A DNA stretch of 64,000 nt from Actinoplanes flavus (GCF_017592555.1 NZ_JAGFNS010000007.1:82381-146380); one strand, 5' to 3'. Positions 28,226 to 36,068 are shown, numbered from the stretch's first letter. Program-made: numbers and translations. Notes: generated from the sequence alone by a model not told the origin.

Positions 28226-28782
28226 ACCACACCCCCGTAGGCCTCGGCCATGTCGCGCACGGTGTCGTCGTCGCAGTAGGAGAGCCGGACCCGCATCGGG
28301 GTCGGATCACCTTCCAGCACGACGTAGCCGATGCCGGGTTGGGTCTGCGGGATCCGGTCGCACAGCGCCCCGCGGTCGCGCATGCCGTCGCCGAGGACCA
28401 TGTCGACCTCTGCCGGTTCGGACAGGCGCAGCCCGATCCGGGTCGGGAACAGGCCACGGGCGGGCAGCACCTCCTTACGCGGGTCCTGGATCGCCGCCAC
28501 CACGTGCACCCCGACGGCGCGGCCCTGGGTGAGCACGATGCCGAGCGCGGCCTTGATCCGGTCCTTGAGCTGCCGCTCGGCCAGGTAGGCGGTTAGATTC
28601 GCCAACTCGTCGACGACCAGGACAATCAACGGCTCACCCGGGGTCGGCAGATGCTGCCGAGTGTGACCCGCCAGCCGGGCGGCGCGTTCCTGAGCGACCT
28701 GGGCCGCCCGCTCGATCAAGGCGCCGCGCAAGCGCGGCGCGGCCGGACGCGCTCGGCCTGCTGGCGGCGCAAGCGCCGGCAT
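28222..28782 (-). pseudogene. tra: FtsK/SpoIIIE-type Tra, N-terminal half missing
   Basis: About 186 residues equal to the C-terminal part of the actinomycete conjugation DNA pump: ERAARLAGHTRQHLPTPGEP, LIVLVVDELANLTAYL (Walker B region), IQDPRKEVLPARGLFPTRIGLRLSE, VDMVLGDGMRDRGALCD and DPTPMRVRLSYCDDD. The Walker A domain and transmembrane N-terminus are absent; the sequence upstream of about residue 20 is unrelated and GC-palindromic (28720-28800), and then a HEPN-like gene begins. So the motor cannot hydrolyse ATP. An ATG at 28782 could still express the remnant. Confidence 0.82.
28720..28740. repeat. GC-rich inverted repeat at the tra breakpoint
   Basis: GCGCCGCGC-AA-GCGCGGCGC (28721-28740) is a perfect 9-bp inverted repeat with a 2-bp centre. 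A related GGCGCAAGCGCC follows at 28764-28775. They lie where homology to complete Tra proteins stops. Confidence 0.6.
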
Positions 28783-28825
28783 CGGCCGGCGCGCCGGCTG
28801 GGGGTTCGATCAGGGACCAGTTGCG

Positions 28826-29368
28826 TCAGGGTTCGGGGATGTGCTCGTCGGGCGTTGCCGCGGGGTATAGCTGGGCCACGACCTTGAATGAGGTTCCGAT
28901 GGCAGAGCCAGCCATACCGAGAGTCCACACAGGCTGGCGGCCCTCGTGAACGAAGTTGTTCCGGATCTGGCGACCGGCGTCGAGGACCTCACCGAGGTAC
29001 GCGTCGATCAACTCCTGCTCAATGGCTAGTGTGACCAGCTTTTGGAAGGGCTTTGACCCGGCGTCGAGGCGGAGCTTCAAGGCTGCTTCGACGGCTGTGA
29101 TGGACCACGATGCTGAGCAGGCGATCAACTCATAGGAGTAGAGCCCGAGGCAGAACATGTCCCGGGCGGCCTTTAGGAGTTGTGCCGGACCCTGTGGCGT
29201 CGACGGAGTGATGATCCAGTCGGCCGCCGCTGCCTGCATACGGGCAAAGGTGATCTCTACAGGCTCTCCGCGGTCGTTGAACCCGCCGATGAAGTTCTTC
29301 ATCCGCGGATCCGGGGCCGGTCCTGCGTGCTGGAGCGGAACCGCGCTTGGAGGGAGCCAAAGAGTCAT
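28826..29368 (-). CDS. HEPN-like helical protein (element cargo)
   Basis: A 180-residue protein from the ATG at 29368 (a GTG at 29419 would add 17 residues). It is largely helical: ARDMFCLGLYSYELIACSAS, SITAVEAALKLRLDAGSKPF, ELIDAYLGEVLDAGRQIRNNFVHEGR. R136-NNFV-H141 fits the R-x4-H RNase motif of HEPN domains. HEPN proteins are frequent RNA-cleaving toxins or defence components. The N-terminal 60 residues are not recognisable. It occupies the place where tra should continue, so it is likely an inserted cargo gene. Confidence 0.5.
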   Translation of the reverse strand: MTLWLPPSAVPLQHAGPAPDPRMKNFIGGFNDRGEPVEITFARMQAAAADWIITPSTPQGPAQLLKAARDMFCLGLYSYELIACSASWSITAVEAALKLRLDAGSKPFQKLVTLAIEQELIDAYLGEVLDAGRQIRNNFVHEGRQPVWTLGMAGSAIGTSFKVVAQLYPAATPDEHIPEP

Positions 29369-29524
29369 GCGGTAAGACCTCGATCGGTGGTCTGGCGAGT
29401 TCGAGGTCTGAATATCCACCGTTTGTGCGTTCTCCGCTACGGCATTCCGGACCGCTGAAGGAAGATGAGCTGCGAGGCGGCGCGATGCGTTCCATCCACG
29501 CGGGTGCGTGGGCGCAGTCCGATG

Positions 29525-29565
29525 TGCTGCCGTGCCGCTTCGCGGCTTGCCACCGAATACGGTGG
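29525..29565. repeat. 41-bp direct repeat, copy 1
   Basis: Matches 30503-30543 at 39 of 41 positions. It contains the hairpin GCCGC-TTC-GCGGC. The two copies lie 978 bp apart and bracket the HicAB genes. Confidence 0.85.
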
Positions 29566-29646
29566 TCCGGGCGTTGCCGGGCTGGGCATGGTGCGGGCGG
29601 CCGGTGGATGGCTTGCAGCTAGCGCGGATCCAGCAGTCCGGAAGCC

Positions 29647-29679
29647 GCGTTGCTGTACAGCAGTGAAGTACAGCAACGC
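29647..29679. repeat. 33-bp inverted repeat with 12-bp perfect arms
   Basis: GCGTTGCTGTAC (29647-29658) and GTACAGCAACGC (29668-29679) are perfect inverted arms around 9 bp. It stands 280 bp upstream of the HEPN-like start and 125 bp after the hicB stop: a candidate operator, terminator or replication site. Confidence 0.7.
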
Positions 29680-29804
29680 TAGCAGCCGGAGTGGGTGTGG
29701 CCGGACCTGATCAAGCCGTCTGACCTCGTACTATTATTGATCCACCTCTATTGTGGGTGATCCACAGGCTCAGGGTTTCCGTGGGCGGGCCTCCCGCGGA
29801 ACTG

Positions 29805-30134
29805 TCAGGCGCCGGCTAGGCGTGAGGATGCCAGTGCGTTCAGGGAGACGCCCTGCTCGGCCGCCCGGATGGCTAGACGGCGGTGGACCTCTTCCGGTAC
29901 GCGGACCTGGAACTTGCCGGAGTAGTGCCGGTCCGCGATGGCCACGGGCGGAGTTTCGCCGGAGGACTCCATGTCGGCGACGATCTCTTCGGCGACGCGC
30001 TGGATACCGATGAAGGCTTCCATCCGGTTCTCGGCGAGCCAGGAGACGGAGGGCAACTCGGCGACGGTGCCGACGTACTCGCCGTCTTCCGCTGACCAGT
30101 GGACTCGGTAGGTGTAGTGGTCCGCCACGCTCAC
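29805..30134 (-). CDS. hicB: HicB-like antitoxin
   Basis: A 109-residue protein with a degenerate RNase-H-like HicB N-terminus (YTYRVHWSAEDGEYVGTVAELPSVSWLAEN, HRVAEEIVADMESSGE region) and a C-terminal ribbon-helix-helix (KFQVRVPEEVHRRLAIRAAEQGVSLNALASSRLAG). This is the layout of HicB antitoxins, which neutralise HicA and repress their own operon. Its GTG overlaps the stop of the upstream toxin gene (GTGA), so the pair is coupled. Confidence 0.82.
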   Translation of the reverse strand: MSVADHYTYRVHWSAEDGEYVGTVAELPSVSWLAENRMEAFIGIQRVAEEIVADMESSGETPPVAIADRHYSGKFQVRVPEEVHRRLAIRAAEQGVSLNALASSRLAGA

Positions 30135-30391
30135 GATCGCTCCTCCAGCTTCTCGATCGCGGTCAGCACTTGCTTGACCTGGTAAGGCTTTGCCTTGCCG
30201 CCCTTGTCCTGAATGTTGACCCGAGGGTCACCGGGCCACGGCGTCTTGAACACGTAGTGCGATGTGCCCTGTGATCGTGGTTCCCCGAAGCACTGCTGGC
30301 AGACGAACAACAGGTCCGCGAACCGGATGTTGTTCGGGTTCCGACGCATCTCCGCCAAGATCTTCGCCAGTCTGTCCGCCACATCACCCAC
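30131..30391 (-). CDS. hicA: HicA-like toxin
   Basis: An 86-residue basic protein preceding hicB. GTSHYVFKTPWPGDPRVNIQDKGGKAKPYQVKQVLTAIEKLE shows the HicA double-stranded-RNA-binding-like fold with the catalytic His in the SH pair. HicA enzymes cleave mRNA. The N-terminus (VADRLAKILAEMRRNPNNIRFADL) is longer than in minimal HicA. GTG at 30391 has GGAG 4 nt upstream; GTG at 30382 is the alternative. Together with hicB it would stabilise the element. Confidence 0.75.
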   Translation of the reverse strand: MGDVADRLAKILAEMRRNPNNIRFADLLFVCQQCFGEPRSQGTSHYVFKTPWPGDPRVNIQDKGGKAKPYQVKQVLTAIEKLEERS

Positions 30392-30421
30392 GATACTCCG
30401 CTCAGTATCACGGGTAATACT
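30392..30421. promoter_or_regulatory. hicAB operator: three alternating half-sites at 12-bp spacing
   Basis: GATACT (30392), AGTATC (30404) and AATACT (30416) alternate in orientation at exactly 12-bp steps, giving two overlapping inverted repeats immediately upstream of the toxin start. This is what a ribbon-helix-helix antitoxin array would bind for autoregulation. Confidence 0.65.
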
Positions 30422-30502
30422 ACGATCTCGGGACAGGGTGCTTGATCCAAGTGCACCGCGGGCGATCCATAGGCCAGCGTTCCGGTGGTGCCAGGCCGTA
30501 GT

Positions 30503-30543
30503 TGCTGCCGCGCCGCTTCGCGGCTTGCCACCGAATAGGGTGG
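30503..30543. repeat. 41-bp direct repeat, copy 2
   Basis: Second copy of the repeat at 29525-29565 (two mismatches), same orientation, upstream of hicAB. The surrounding 30422-30747 has no gene. Confidence 0.85.
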
Positions 30544-30631
30544 ACATGGTTGTGTCGCGGGTTGCCGAACGCCGGTGGAGCGGTCAGTGCCGGCAGGCTG
30601 TGGGGCGGACGGCGTGCGGGAAAGATCGACT

Positions 30632-30661
30632 AGTCCGCAATCAGTCCGCACGAGGTCCGCA
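30632..30661. promoter_or_regulatory. Integrase arm-type sites, right end
   Basis: AGTCCGCA (30632), AGTCCGCA (30643) and GGTCCGCA (30654), same orientation and exactly 11 bp apart, about 90 bp inside attR. They match the left-end octamers. Confidence 0.7.
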
Positions 30662-30747
30662 AACGTAGCGGAACGCTGTCAGATCATGGCAAGCGTTTTC
30701 GCAGCTCGGCGGATGTTTGTGCCAGTAGATCGACTTCGCTTTTCGAT

Positions 30748-30791
30748 CTCATAATCCCTCGGTCGCGGGTTCGAGTCCCGCCCGCCCCACT
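30748..30791. repeat. attR core (44 bp)
   Basis: Exact copy of the attL core without the 5' half of the tRNA, so it is not a second tRNA gene. It marks the right end of the element. Confidence 0.93.
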
Positions 30792-30926
30792 TTGATCTTG
30801 CATGCGAACCGCCGGGCCCCACTGATGGGGCGGCGGCTCGCATGTTGTTCACCCTCGTCCACGAGCCGGGAAATCTGAACGCGGCGACCGCCGATCCGGG
30901 TAGGCGGGATGCTGGGTGAGCCGCTG

Positions 30927-31199
30927 CTACTTGTCGAGGTAGTGGCCGTGGCAGGCGGCGATTTCCAGGTCGCCGCCGCGGACGCGGTAGATGAGCCGGT
31001 GTTCGTCGTTGATGCGGCGCGACGACCATCCGGAGAGCGGGCCTTTCAGCAGTTCGGGCTTGCCGAGACCGGTTCCTTATGGATCCCGTTGAACGTCGAG
31101 GAGCAGTTTGCTGATGCGTCGGGCCATCTTCACGTCCCGGCGTAACCAGCCGTCGTAGTCCTCTCATGCATTGGGCGTGAAAACGATGCGCAAGCTCAT
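30927..31199 (-). pseudogene. YoeB/Txe toxin pseudogene
   Basis: From the ATG at 31199 one frame reads MSLRIVFTPNA, a TGA at codon 12, EDYDGWLRRDVKMARRISKL, a TAA at codon 41, then GTGLGKPELLKGPLSGWSSR and RINDEHRLIYRVRGGDLEIA ending ACHGHYLDK. This is a complete-length YoeB with two in-frame nonsense codons (31166-31164 and 31079-31077). The C-terminal catalytic region is intact in sequence but cannot be made. Its start overlaps the antitoxin stop (ATGA), as in functional yefM-yoeB. Confidence 0.85.
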
Positions 31200-31300
31200 G
31201 CGGCTTCCTTGCCGGGCTTCGGAGAGGAGGACCTCGAGTCGAGCGGATGCTCCTCGAGTAGGCCGGCATCGGCCTGGACGATGCTCTCCAGTAGTCGGAT
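31196..31300 (-). pseudogene. YefM/Phd antitoxin remnant
   Basis: Only the C-terminal 35 or so codons are recognisable: RLLESIVQADAGLLEEHPLD followed by a tail ending KPGKEAA. The rest upstream (to about 31500) has no recognisable coding sequence. It overlaps the toxin pseudogene start. Confidence 0.6.
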
Positions 31301-31504
31301 TTGCGCGCGTCGCTGGCACCGGCCGTTGGGGGATTTTGGCGGGAATTATGTGGCCCTGCCAGGAGGAATGACACAGCTGCGGAATTCCCCTCTAAATGGC
31401 GTTATCACGACAGCCTCCGGAGAGCATGCTCGTCCAGCGGAGCTCAGTCGACATCTTGTGCTCCTTCGAGAGGTTCACATCCGGCCGAGAGGATCACCGT
31501 CGCT

Positions 31505-31705
31505 ATGTTCGAGTCTTCATCGCCCACACCCGCCCGAGCTCCGCGTTGGATGTGGGCGCTGGTCATCGTCCTTGCTGCGGCGTTGGTAGCTGTACTGACA
31601 GGACTGCTCGTCCGGGGCGACGGGGCAACGGTTTCCACCGTGGTTTTGGCCGACGGCAGCGCTTTCGGTGCAACGGTGCTATTGCTCATGAAGTCATGCC
31701 CGTAA
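31505..31705 (+). CDS. Possible 66-residue single-pass membrane protein
   Basis: Starts MFESSSPTPARAPRWMWALV, with one or two hydrophobic stretches (MWALVIVLAAALVAVLTGLLV and VLADGSAFGATVLLLM). A weak AGAGG is rather far upstream. No family is recognised. It lies between toxin-antitoxin remnants and the TOTE-type gene; it may be real or chance. Confidence 0.35.
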   Translation: MFESSSPTPARAPRWMWALVIVLAAALVAVLTGLLVRGDGATVSTVVLADGSAFGATVLLLMKSCP

Positions 31706-31792
31706 GCCGAGCCTGATCGACCGTTTCGACCGGGCCCGGCTTGACTGAGTCGGCTGTCGGGCTTGCGGCGGCCGGCGTGTGAAGATGGGCCG

Positions 31793-34153
31793 GTGGTGTC
31801 CGTTGACGCGGTGACTGACGACGAGGTCGCTCGGCTGCGTCGTGAGCTGGAGCGGTTACGGTCGGAGAACCATCGGCTGTCGCGTCTGCTGGAGCTGCGG
31901 GGCCAGGACACCACTCCAGCTCCGGAGCAACTCGCCGCGATAGCCACGCCGGGACTGGTCACGATGGCGTCGCCGGTGCCGGAAAAGCTGGCGTTCTACG
32001 CCAACCTGTTCCGCGGGCGGCGGGATGCTTATGCCAAGCGTTGGGAGAACGACCGGCTCGGAACAGCGGGCTGGTCTCCTGCGGTGGCGGGCGGCTGGCG
32101 CAAGGGGATGGACCGGCGCACCGCAGCCTATCTGCCGCTCACCGCGGAGGTGGTTGCCGCCCATCTGGTCGGTGACGTGTTCATGGGCCTGTATCCGCTG
32201 CTCACCGACAATACCTGCCAATTCCTGGCCGCGGACTTCGACGGCAGCACTGCGTTGATCGATGCGCTGGCCTACTGCAAAGCCGCCCGAGCCAGCGGTG
32301 TCCCGGCGGCTTTGGAGATCTCCCAGTCAGGGCGTGGGGCGCACGCCTGGGTCTTCTTCACCGACCCGATTCCCGCTGCCACGGCCCGATCGGTCGGAAC
32401 GGTCCTGCTGCATGAGGCCATGGTGCTGCGGGGCTCGATGGACCTGCGCTCGTACGACCGGTTATTCCCGAATCAGGACGTCCTGCCCGACGGTGGCCTC
32501 GGAAACCTGATCGCGGCGCCGCTGCAGGGTCGGCGCCGCAAGGACGGCCTGACGCTCTTCCTCGACCTGGCGACCCTGGAGCCATACGAGGACCAGTGGG
32601 CCTTTCTGTCGGTCCTCGACCAGCTCAGCCCGGGCGACGCGGAAAGAGTCGCCCGTCGTGCGAAACAGGCCGTCGTCGGCGCCGGTGTGGCGAAGATGAG
32701 CAGGTCGGATGCCACCAAGGTCCACCCGCCGCTGCCAACGACGGTGCAGGCAGAACTCGCGGCGGGCCTGAGTATCGACACCTCGCAACTGCCGGCGGCC
32801 GCGCTGGCCACGTTCAAGCACGCGGCCTCGCTGTCCAATCCGAAGTTCTACGAGTTGCAGCGGCTTCGCAAGTCGACCTGGGACACGCCACGGTTTCTTC
32901 GCGGGTACGACATCACGCTGGACGGTCGCCTGGTTCTACCGCGCGGGTTGCGGCACGTGGTCGGACGGATCGTCGAGGATGCCGGATCCCGATTGGTGAT
33001 CACGGATACGCGAGATGCCGGCAGGGAGATCGAGGTCGCCTTCACCGCCGAACCGACCACCAGGCAAAGCGCCGCGGTGAGTGCGATGCTCGCCCACGAC
33101 GACGGCATGCTGGTGGCTCCACCGGGCTCCGGCAAGACCGTCATGGCCTGCGCGATGATCGCCGAACGAGCCACCTCGACCCTGATTCTCGTCGACCGCA
33201 AAGCGTTGGCCGAACAGTGGCGGTCGCGCGTCGAGCAGTTCCTCGGCGTACGGCCGGGGCAGATCGGCGGCGGCCGGCGCAAGCTCACCGGTGTCGTCGA
33301 TGTCGCGATGCTGCCCTCGCTGGCCCGGCGTACCGACGTCGCGGACCTCACCGCCGGGTACGGACACGTGATCGTCGACGAATGTCACCACCTTGCCGCC
33401 GCCGCGTACGACCATGCGGTCAAACGGATCGGCGCGCAGTTTTGGCTCGGGCTCACCGCGACGCCGTCCCGCCGGGACGGCCTCGGCGAACTCGTGACCT
33501 GGCAGCTCGGCCCTGTTCGGCACACCGTGACCGACGAGGACCCGGATACGCTCGCCGCCATCTGGCAGGAAGAGGCCGGTCCGCGCCGCCTGTTGTTCGT
33601 CCATGAGACCCAGTTCCGGGCTGATGAGCAGGACCTGTCGTCACCGGGCGCACTGGCGGCCGTACACCGCTCCCTGATCGGGGATGAAACACGAAACACC
33701 CAGATCGTCGACGACGTCGCGGCAGCCCTCGCCAAAGGGCGCAACTGTCTCGTGCTGACCCGCCGCATCGCCCATGTCGAAACTCTGGCTTCGCTCCTAG
33801 CGGATCGCGGACACCAAGCGCTCCTGTTACAGGGAGGCATGACCACTACGGATCGGCGTGCGGCAGTCGACCGGCTCGGCGAGGCGAAGGTCGGCGACGG
33901 GCTCCTGGTTCTCGGCACCACGCCGTTCATCGGCGAGGGTTTCGATGCACCCGTACTCGACACCCTGTTTCTGGCCGGGCCGATCTCCTTCGACGGCCTC
34001 CTGGTTCAGTGCGCCGGTCGGGTCATCCGCGCGGCACCTGGCAAGGACGTCGCGGAGGTGCACGACTACCACGACCCGGCGACGCCGATCCTTGCCGTTT
34101 CGCTGCAGCGCCGTATGCCCGGCTATCGGGCGCTGGGCTTCGTCAGACCGTAG
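31793..34153 (+). CDS. TOTE-type primase-helicase fusion
   Basis: A 786-residue protein. Residues 9-40 form a coiled coil. Residues about 65-320 read as an archaeo-eukaryotic primase-like domain of the TOTE conflict systems: metal ligands in AADFDG (D148, D150), SGRGAHAW (179-186) and the NQDVLPDGGLGNLIAAPLQG block. Then comes a DEAD-type SF2 helicase: APPGSGKT (442-449), DECH (529-532), LTATPSR, and motif VI QCAGRVIRAAPG. Such proteins are implicated in conflict with mobile elements. GTG at 31793 chosen (GAAGAT 6 nt upstream); GTG at 31796 possible. Confidence 0.8.
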   Translation: MVSVDAVTDDEVARLRRELERLRSENHRLSRLLELRGQDTTPAPEQLAAIATPGLVTMASPVPEKLAFYANLFRGRRDAYAKRWENDRLGTAGWSPAVAGGWRKGMDRRTAAYLPLTAEVVAAHLVGDVFMGLYPLLTDNTCQFLAADFDGSTALIDALAYCKAARASGVPAALEISQSGRGAHAWVFFTDPIPAATARSVGTVLLHEAMVLRGSMDLRSYDRLFPNQDVLPDGGLGNLIAAPLQGRRRKDGLTLFLDLATLEPYEDQWAFLSVLDQLSPGDAERVARRAKQAVVGAGVAKMSRSDATKVHPPLPTTVQAELAAGLSIDTSQLPAAALATFKHAASLSNPKFYELQRLRKSTWDTPRFLRGYDITLDGRLVLPRGLRHVVGRIVEDAGSRLVITDTRDAGREIEVAFTAEPTTRQSAAVSAMLAHDDGMLVAPPGSGKTVMACAMIAERATSTLILVDRKALAEQWRSRVEQFLGVRPGQIGGGRRKLTGVVDVAMLPSLARRTDVADLTAGYGHVIVDECHHLAAAAYDHAVKRIGAQFWLGLTATPSRRDGLGELVTWQLGPVRHTVTDEDPDTLAAIWQEEAGPRRLLFVHETQFRADEQDLSSPGALAAVHRSLIGDETRNTQIVDDVAAALAKGRNCLVLTRRIAHVETLASLLADRGHQALLLQGGMTTTDRRAAVDRLGEAKVGDGLLVLGTTPFIGEGFDAPVLDTLFLAGPISFDGLLVQCAGRVIRAAPGKDVAEVHDYHDPATPILAVSLQRRMPGYRALGFVRP

Positions 34154-34180
34154 CGGGATTTCGGATTTTTCGAATAGCGG

Positions 34181-34186
34181 TATGCT
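34181..34186 (+). promoter_or_regulatory. Leaderless-type -10 box of the HTH/PIN pair
   Basis: TATGCT ends 6 nt before the ATG at 34193; the upstream 20 bp are AT-rich. Confidence 0.55.
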
Positions 34187-34192
34187 GGTTTC

Positions 34193-34663
34193 ATGTCGAG
34201 CACTCTGCGTGAACGGACCGTTCTGCCACCTGAAAACCCCGCCGACCTGGTGCGCTTCGCGCGGGGTATGGCCGACGCAGAAGCCCCCGCGCGAGCGAAG
34301 CTGGTGGGCCCGGACGGTTCGCAGCTCGACATCCCGGCCGAACTCTACGAACTGCTGCGCGACGTCGTCGGCGCCCTGTCCCAGGGCATGGCCGTCTCGA
34401 TCGCCCCGCACAACACGATGCTGACCACCCAAGAAGCTGCTGACCTGCTCAACATCTCACGACCCACGCTGGTCCGACTGCTCACCGACGGCGAGATCCC
34501 GCACAGCCTGCGCGGCCGGCATCGACGAGTCCTGCTGCGTGACATCCTCGACTACTCCGAGCGCACCCGCACCGAACGCCGCCGAGCCCTGGACCAGATG
34601 GCCGCCGATGCCGAGGACGACGACCTGTACGAGATCACCCTCGACTCCCCGCCGTCGAGGTGA
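34193..34663 (+). CDS. Excisionase-family HTH antitoxin
   Basis: A 156-residue protein. After a loose N-terminal half (PAELYELLRDVVGALSQGMAVSI, a DNA-binding-like strand-helix region), the C-terminal half has TMLTTQEAADLLNISRPTLVRLLTDGEIP and GRHRRVLLRDILDYSERTR, the MerR/excisionase HTH (HTH_17). The gene precedes a PIN-domain gene by 9 nt, an established toxin-antitoxin arrangement in actinobacteria. It likely binds its own promoter and neutralises the toxin through its acidic C-terminal tail. Confidence 0.8.
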   Translation: MSSTLRERTVLPPENPADLVRFARGMADAEAPARAKLVGPDGSQLDIPAELYELLRDVVGALSQGMAVSIAPHNTMLTTQEAADLLNISRPTLVRLLTDGEIPHSLRGRHRRVLLRDILDYSERTRTERRRALDQMAADAEDDDLYEITLDSPPSR

Positions 34664-34672
34664 CCGCCGGTC

Positions 34673-35239
34673 ATGGTGGCGTTCCCGGCGTTCCTTGACA
34701 CCTGCGTGCTCTACCCGGCCTACCTGTGCGACACGTTGCTTCGCCTCGCCGAAGCCTCCGCGTACCGGCCGCTCTGGTCGGCCGACGTCTTCGCCGAACT
34801 GCATCGCAACCTCACCGAGCGTGGGCTACCACCGGATCGGGTCGATCGGCGGCTCGGCCAGATGAGCCGGTCATTCCCCGACGCCCTGGTCACCGGCTAC
34901 GAGTCGCTTGTCGACGGTATGACGAACCATCCGAAGGACCGGCACGTTCTGGCTGCCGCCGTACGCGCCGATGCCGAAGTCATCGTCACCTTCAACCTCA
35001 GCGACTTCCCCGAGCCGGCCCTCAAGCCCTACGACATCGCGGCCATCCACCCCGACGACTTCCTCCTCGACCAACTCGATCTCTACCCCGGCTCGACCAT
35101 GGACGTGCTCCGCCACCAGGCCGCGTCCTACCGGCGAGCGCCGAACACCGTGCCGGAGGTCCTCGTCCTTCTGCAGCGCACCGGCGTGCCCAGATTCGCG
35201 GCTGAAGTACGACGCCATCTCGGCCTTCCGGCTTGGTAG
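34673..35239 (+). CDS. PIN-domain toxin
   Basis: A 188-residue PIN ribonuclease: AFLDTCVLYPAYLCDTLLRL contains the first catalytic Asp (D9), WSADVFAELHRNL the Glu, and NHPKDRHVLAAAVRADAEVIVTFNLSDFP the remaining acidic residues. It is longer than minimal VapC by a C-terminal helical segment (DVLRHQAASYRRAPNTVPEV). Second gene of the TA pair. Confidence 0.85.
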   Translation: MVAFPAFLDTCVLYPAYLCDTLLRLAEASAYRPLWSADVFAELHRNLTERGLPPDRVDRRLGQMSRSFPDALVTGYESLVDGMTNHPKDRHVLAAAVRADAEVIVTFNLSDFPEPALKPYDIAAIHPDDFLLDQLDLYPGSTMDVLRHQAASYRRAPNTVPEVLVLLQRTGVPRFAAEVRRHLGLPAW

Positions 35240-35417
35240 CGCAGCCGTTCGAGGCGGCTGAAGGCGGATGCAAATCAGGCTAACGTGCTGGCCGAACACC
35301 CCTTGAACTGGCCAAACGTCCCCGGTAAGGGGTCGCCGGTGACGATGATCGGGTGGTTCGCATGGTGCATCGTCCGGCCCACTCCATACCTGACCTGCGT
35401 GTTCGAGCAGGTCAAAT
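35240..35417. other. Intergenic stretch with an 8-bp inverted repeat
   Basis: No gene is recognisable. TGACCTGC (35391-35398) and GCAGGTCA (35407-35414) form a perfect hairpin with an 8-nt loop; it could terminate the PIN gene or lie in the promoter of the next gene. Confidence 0.5.
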
Positions 35418-36023
35418 GTGGCATCGCGCGAACCGTGGGGCGCTCGGCCGCTGCCCCGGACCGGATGTGGTAGACGTTTCGTCGACTTGCGGGCGCTGGC
35501 CTGGTCGCGATGCCTGCCGTTCCTTCCGGAGTTCCGTGACTGGCAGCCGATGGGCGATGAGGAACGGCAACGACTGCTGGACGGCTTCGCGCCGGTCGAC
35601 GACACGGTCGCCAGGTCGCTGGCCGATCTGTTCCTGGACTACGGCGACGGGTACATGACCAGCGGTCCGCTGTGCTGGAGCCCCGGTCAGGTCGGCTTGT
35701 TCCTGGCCGACTGGCTGCCGCGCAAGGCGGCGTTGGACGCCGAGCAACGTGCCGCGCTGCCGGAGGTGTTGCGGCGCTGGATCCGGTACGCCCTGGAACG
35801 CCGTATGGTCGACCCGGTATGGATCGGTCCGGTTGTTGAGGCTGTCGACACGTTCCTTCCCGCGTTCGAGGAGGCGTTCGACGACACCGCGGCGTGGGGT
35901 CCGGCCAAGCAGATCGCCGCGGAGCTGGCGGCCCGTGGTATCGATCTTTCCGACTCGGAAGCCGTCGAGGACGCAATGCGGGGACTCAACGCGGAACGCC
36001 TCGCTCGGCATCTCACCGACTGA
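35418..36023 (+). CDS. Unrecognised protein of about 150-200 residues
   Basis: The frame is open from GTG 35418; ATG at 35550 (MGDEERQRLLDGFAPVDDTV) is an alternative start. The protein is soluble, acidic and rich in Trp: LFLDYGDGYMTSGPLCWSPGQ, VGLFLADWLPRKAALDAEQR, ALPEVLRRWIRYALERRMVD, VEAVDTFLPAFEEAFDD. The block resembles C-terminal regions that I associate with pRiA4b ORF-3-like proteins, but I cannot confirm this. No ribosome-binding site precedes 35418, so the gene may be 5'-truncated. Confidence 0.5.
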   Translation: MASREPWGARPLPRTGCGRRFVDLRALAWSRCLPFLPEFRDWQPMGDEERQRLLDGFAPVDDTVARSLADLFLDYGDGYMTSGPLCWSPGQVGLFLADWLPRKAALDAEQRAALPEVLRRWIRYALERRMVDPVWIGPVVEAVDTFLPAFEEAFDDTAAWGPAKQIAAELAARGIDLSDSEAVEDAMRGLNAERLARHLTD

Positions 36024-36068
36024 TCACCCGAACGAGGCACCCCGTGACGAGCTGACTCTGGCAGCTCA

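Larger units (their letters stand above)
29369..29804. other. Non-coding stretch between HEPN-like gene and hicB
   Basis: No gene is supported. It holds one copy of a 41-bp direct repeat (29525-29565), a 33-bp inverted repeat (29647-29679), an AT-rich patch (29725-29745) and two TGATCCAC words (29739, 29758) that recur degenerately at 30440-30470. Confidence 0.6.

Noticed and set aside
29437..29676. Small minus-strand frame sharing PPYSVASREAARQ with another at 30163-30651
   Set aside because: The shared peptide comes from the 41-bp DNA repeat, and neither frame has a ribosome-binding site or other similarity.
30748..30791. A second tRNA gene at the right end of the element
   Set aside because: Only the 3' half is present, beginning at the anticodon loop; it is the attR core.
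31164..31166. Selenocysteine or programmed read-through at the TGA of the YoeB frame
   Set aside because: A second in-frame TAA at codon 41 and the truncated antitoxin show simple decay.
31444..31962. Minus-strand Ser/Arg-rich frame across the start of the TOTE gene
   Set aside because: No domain or ribosome-binding site and overlaps the well-supported primase-helicase start.
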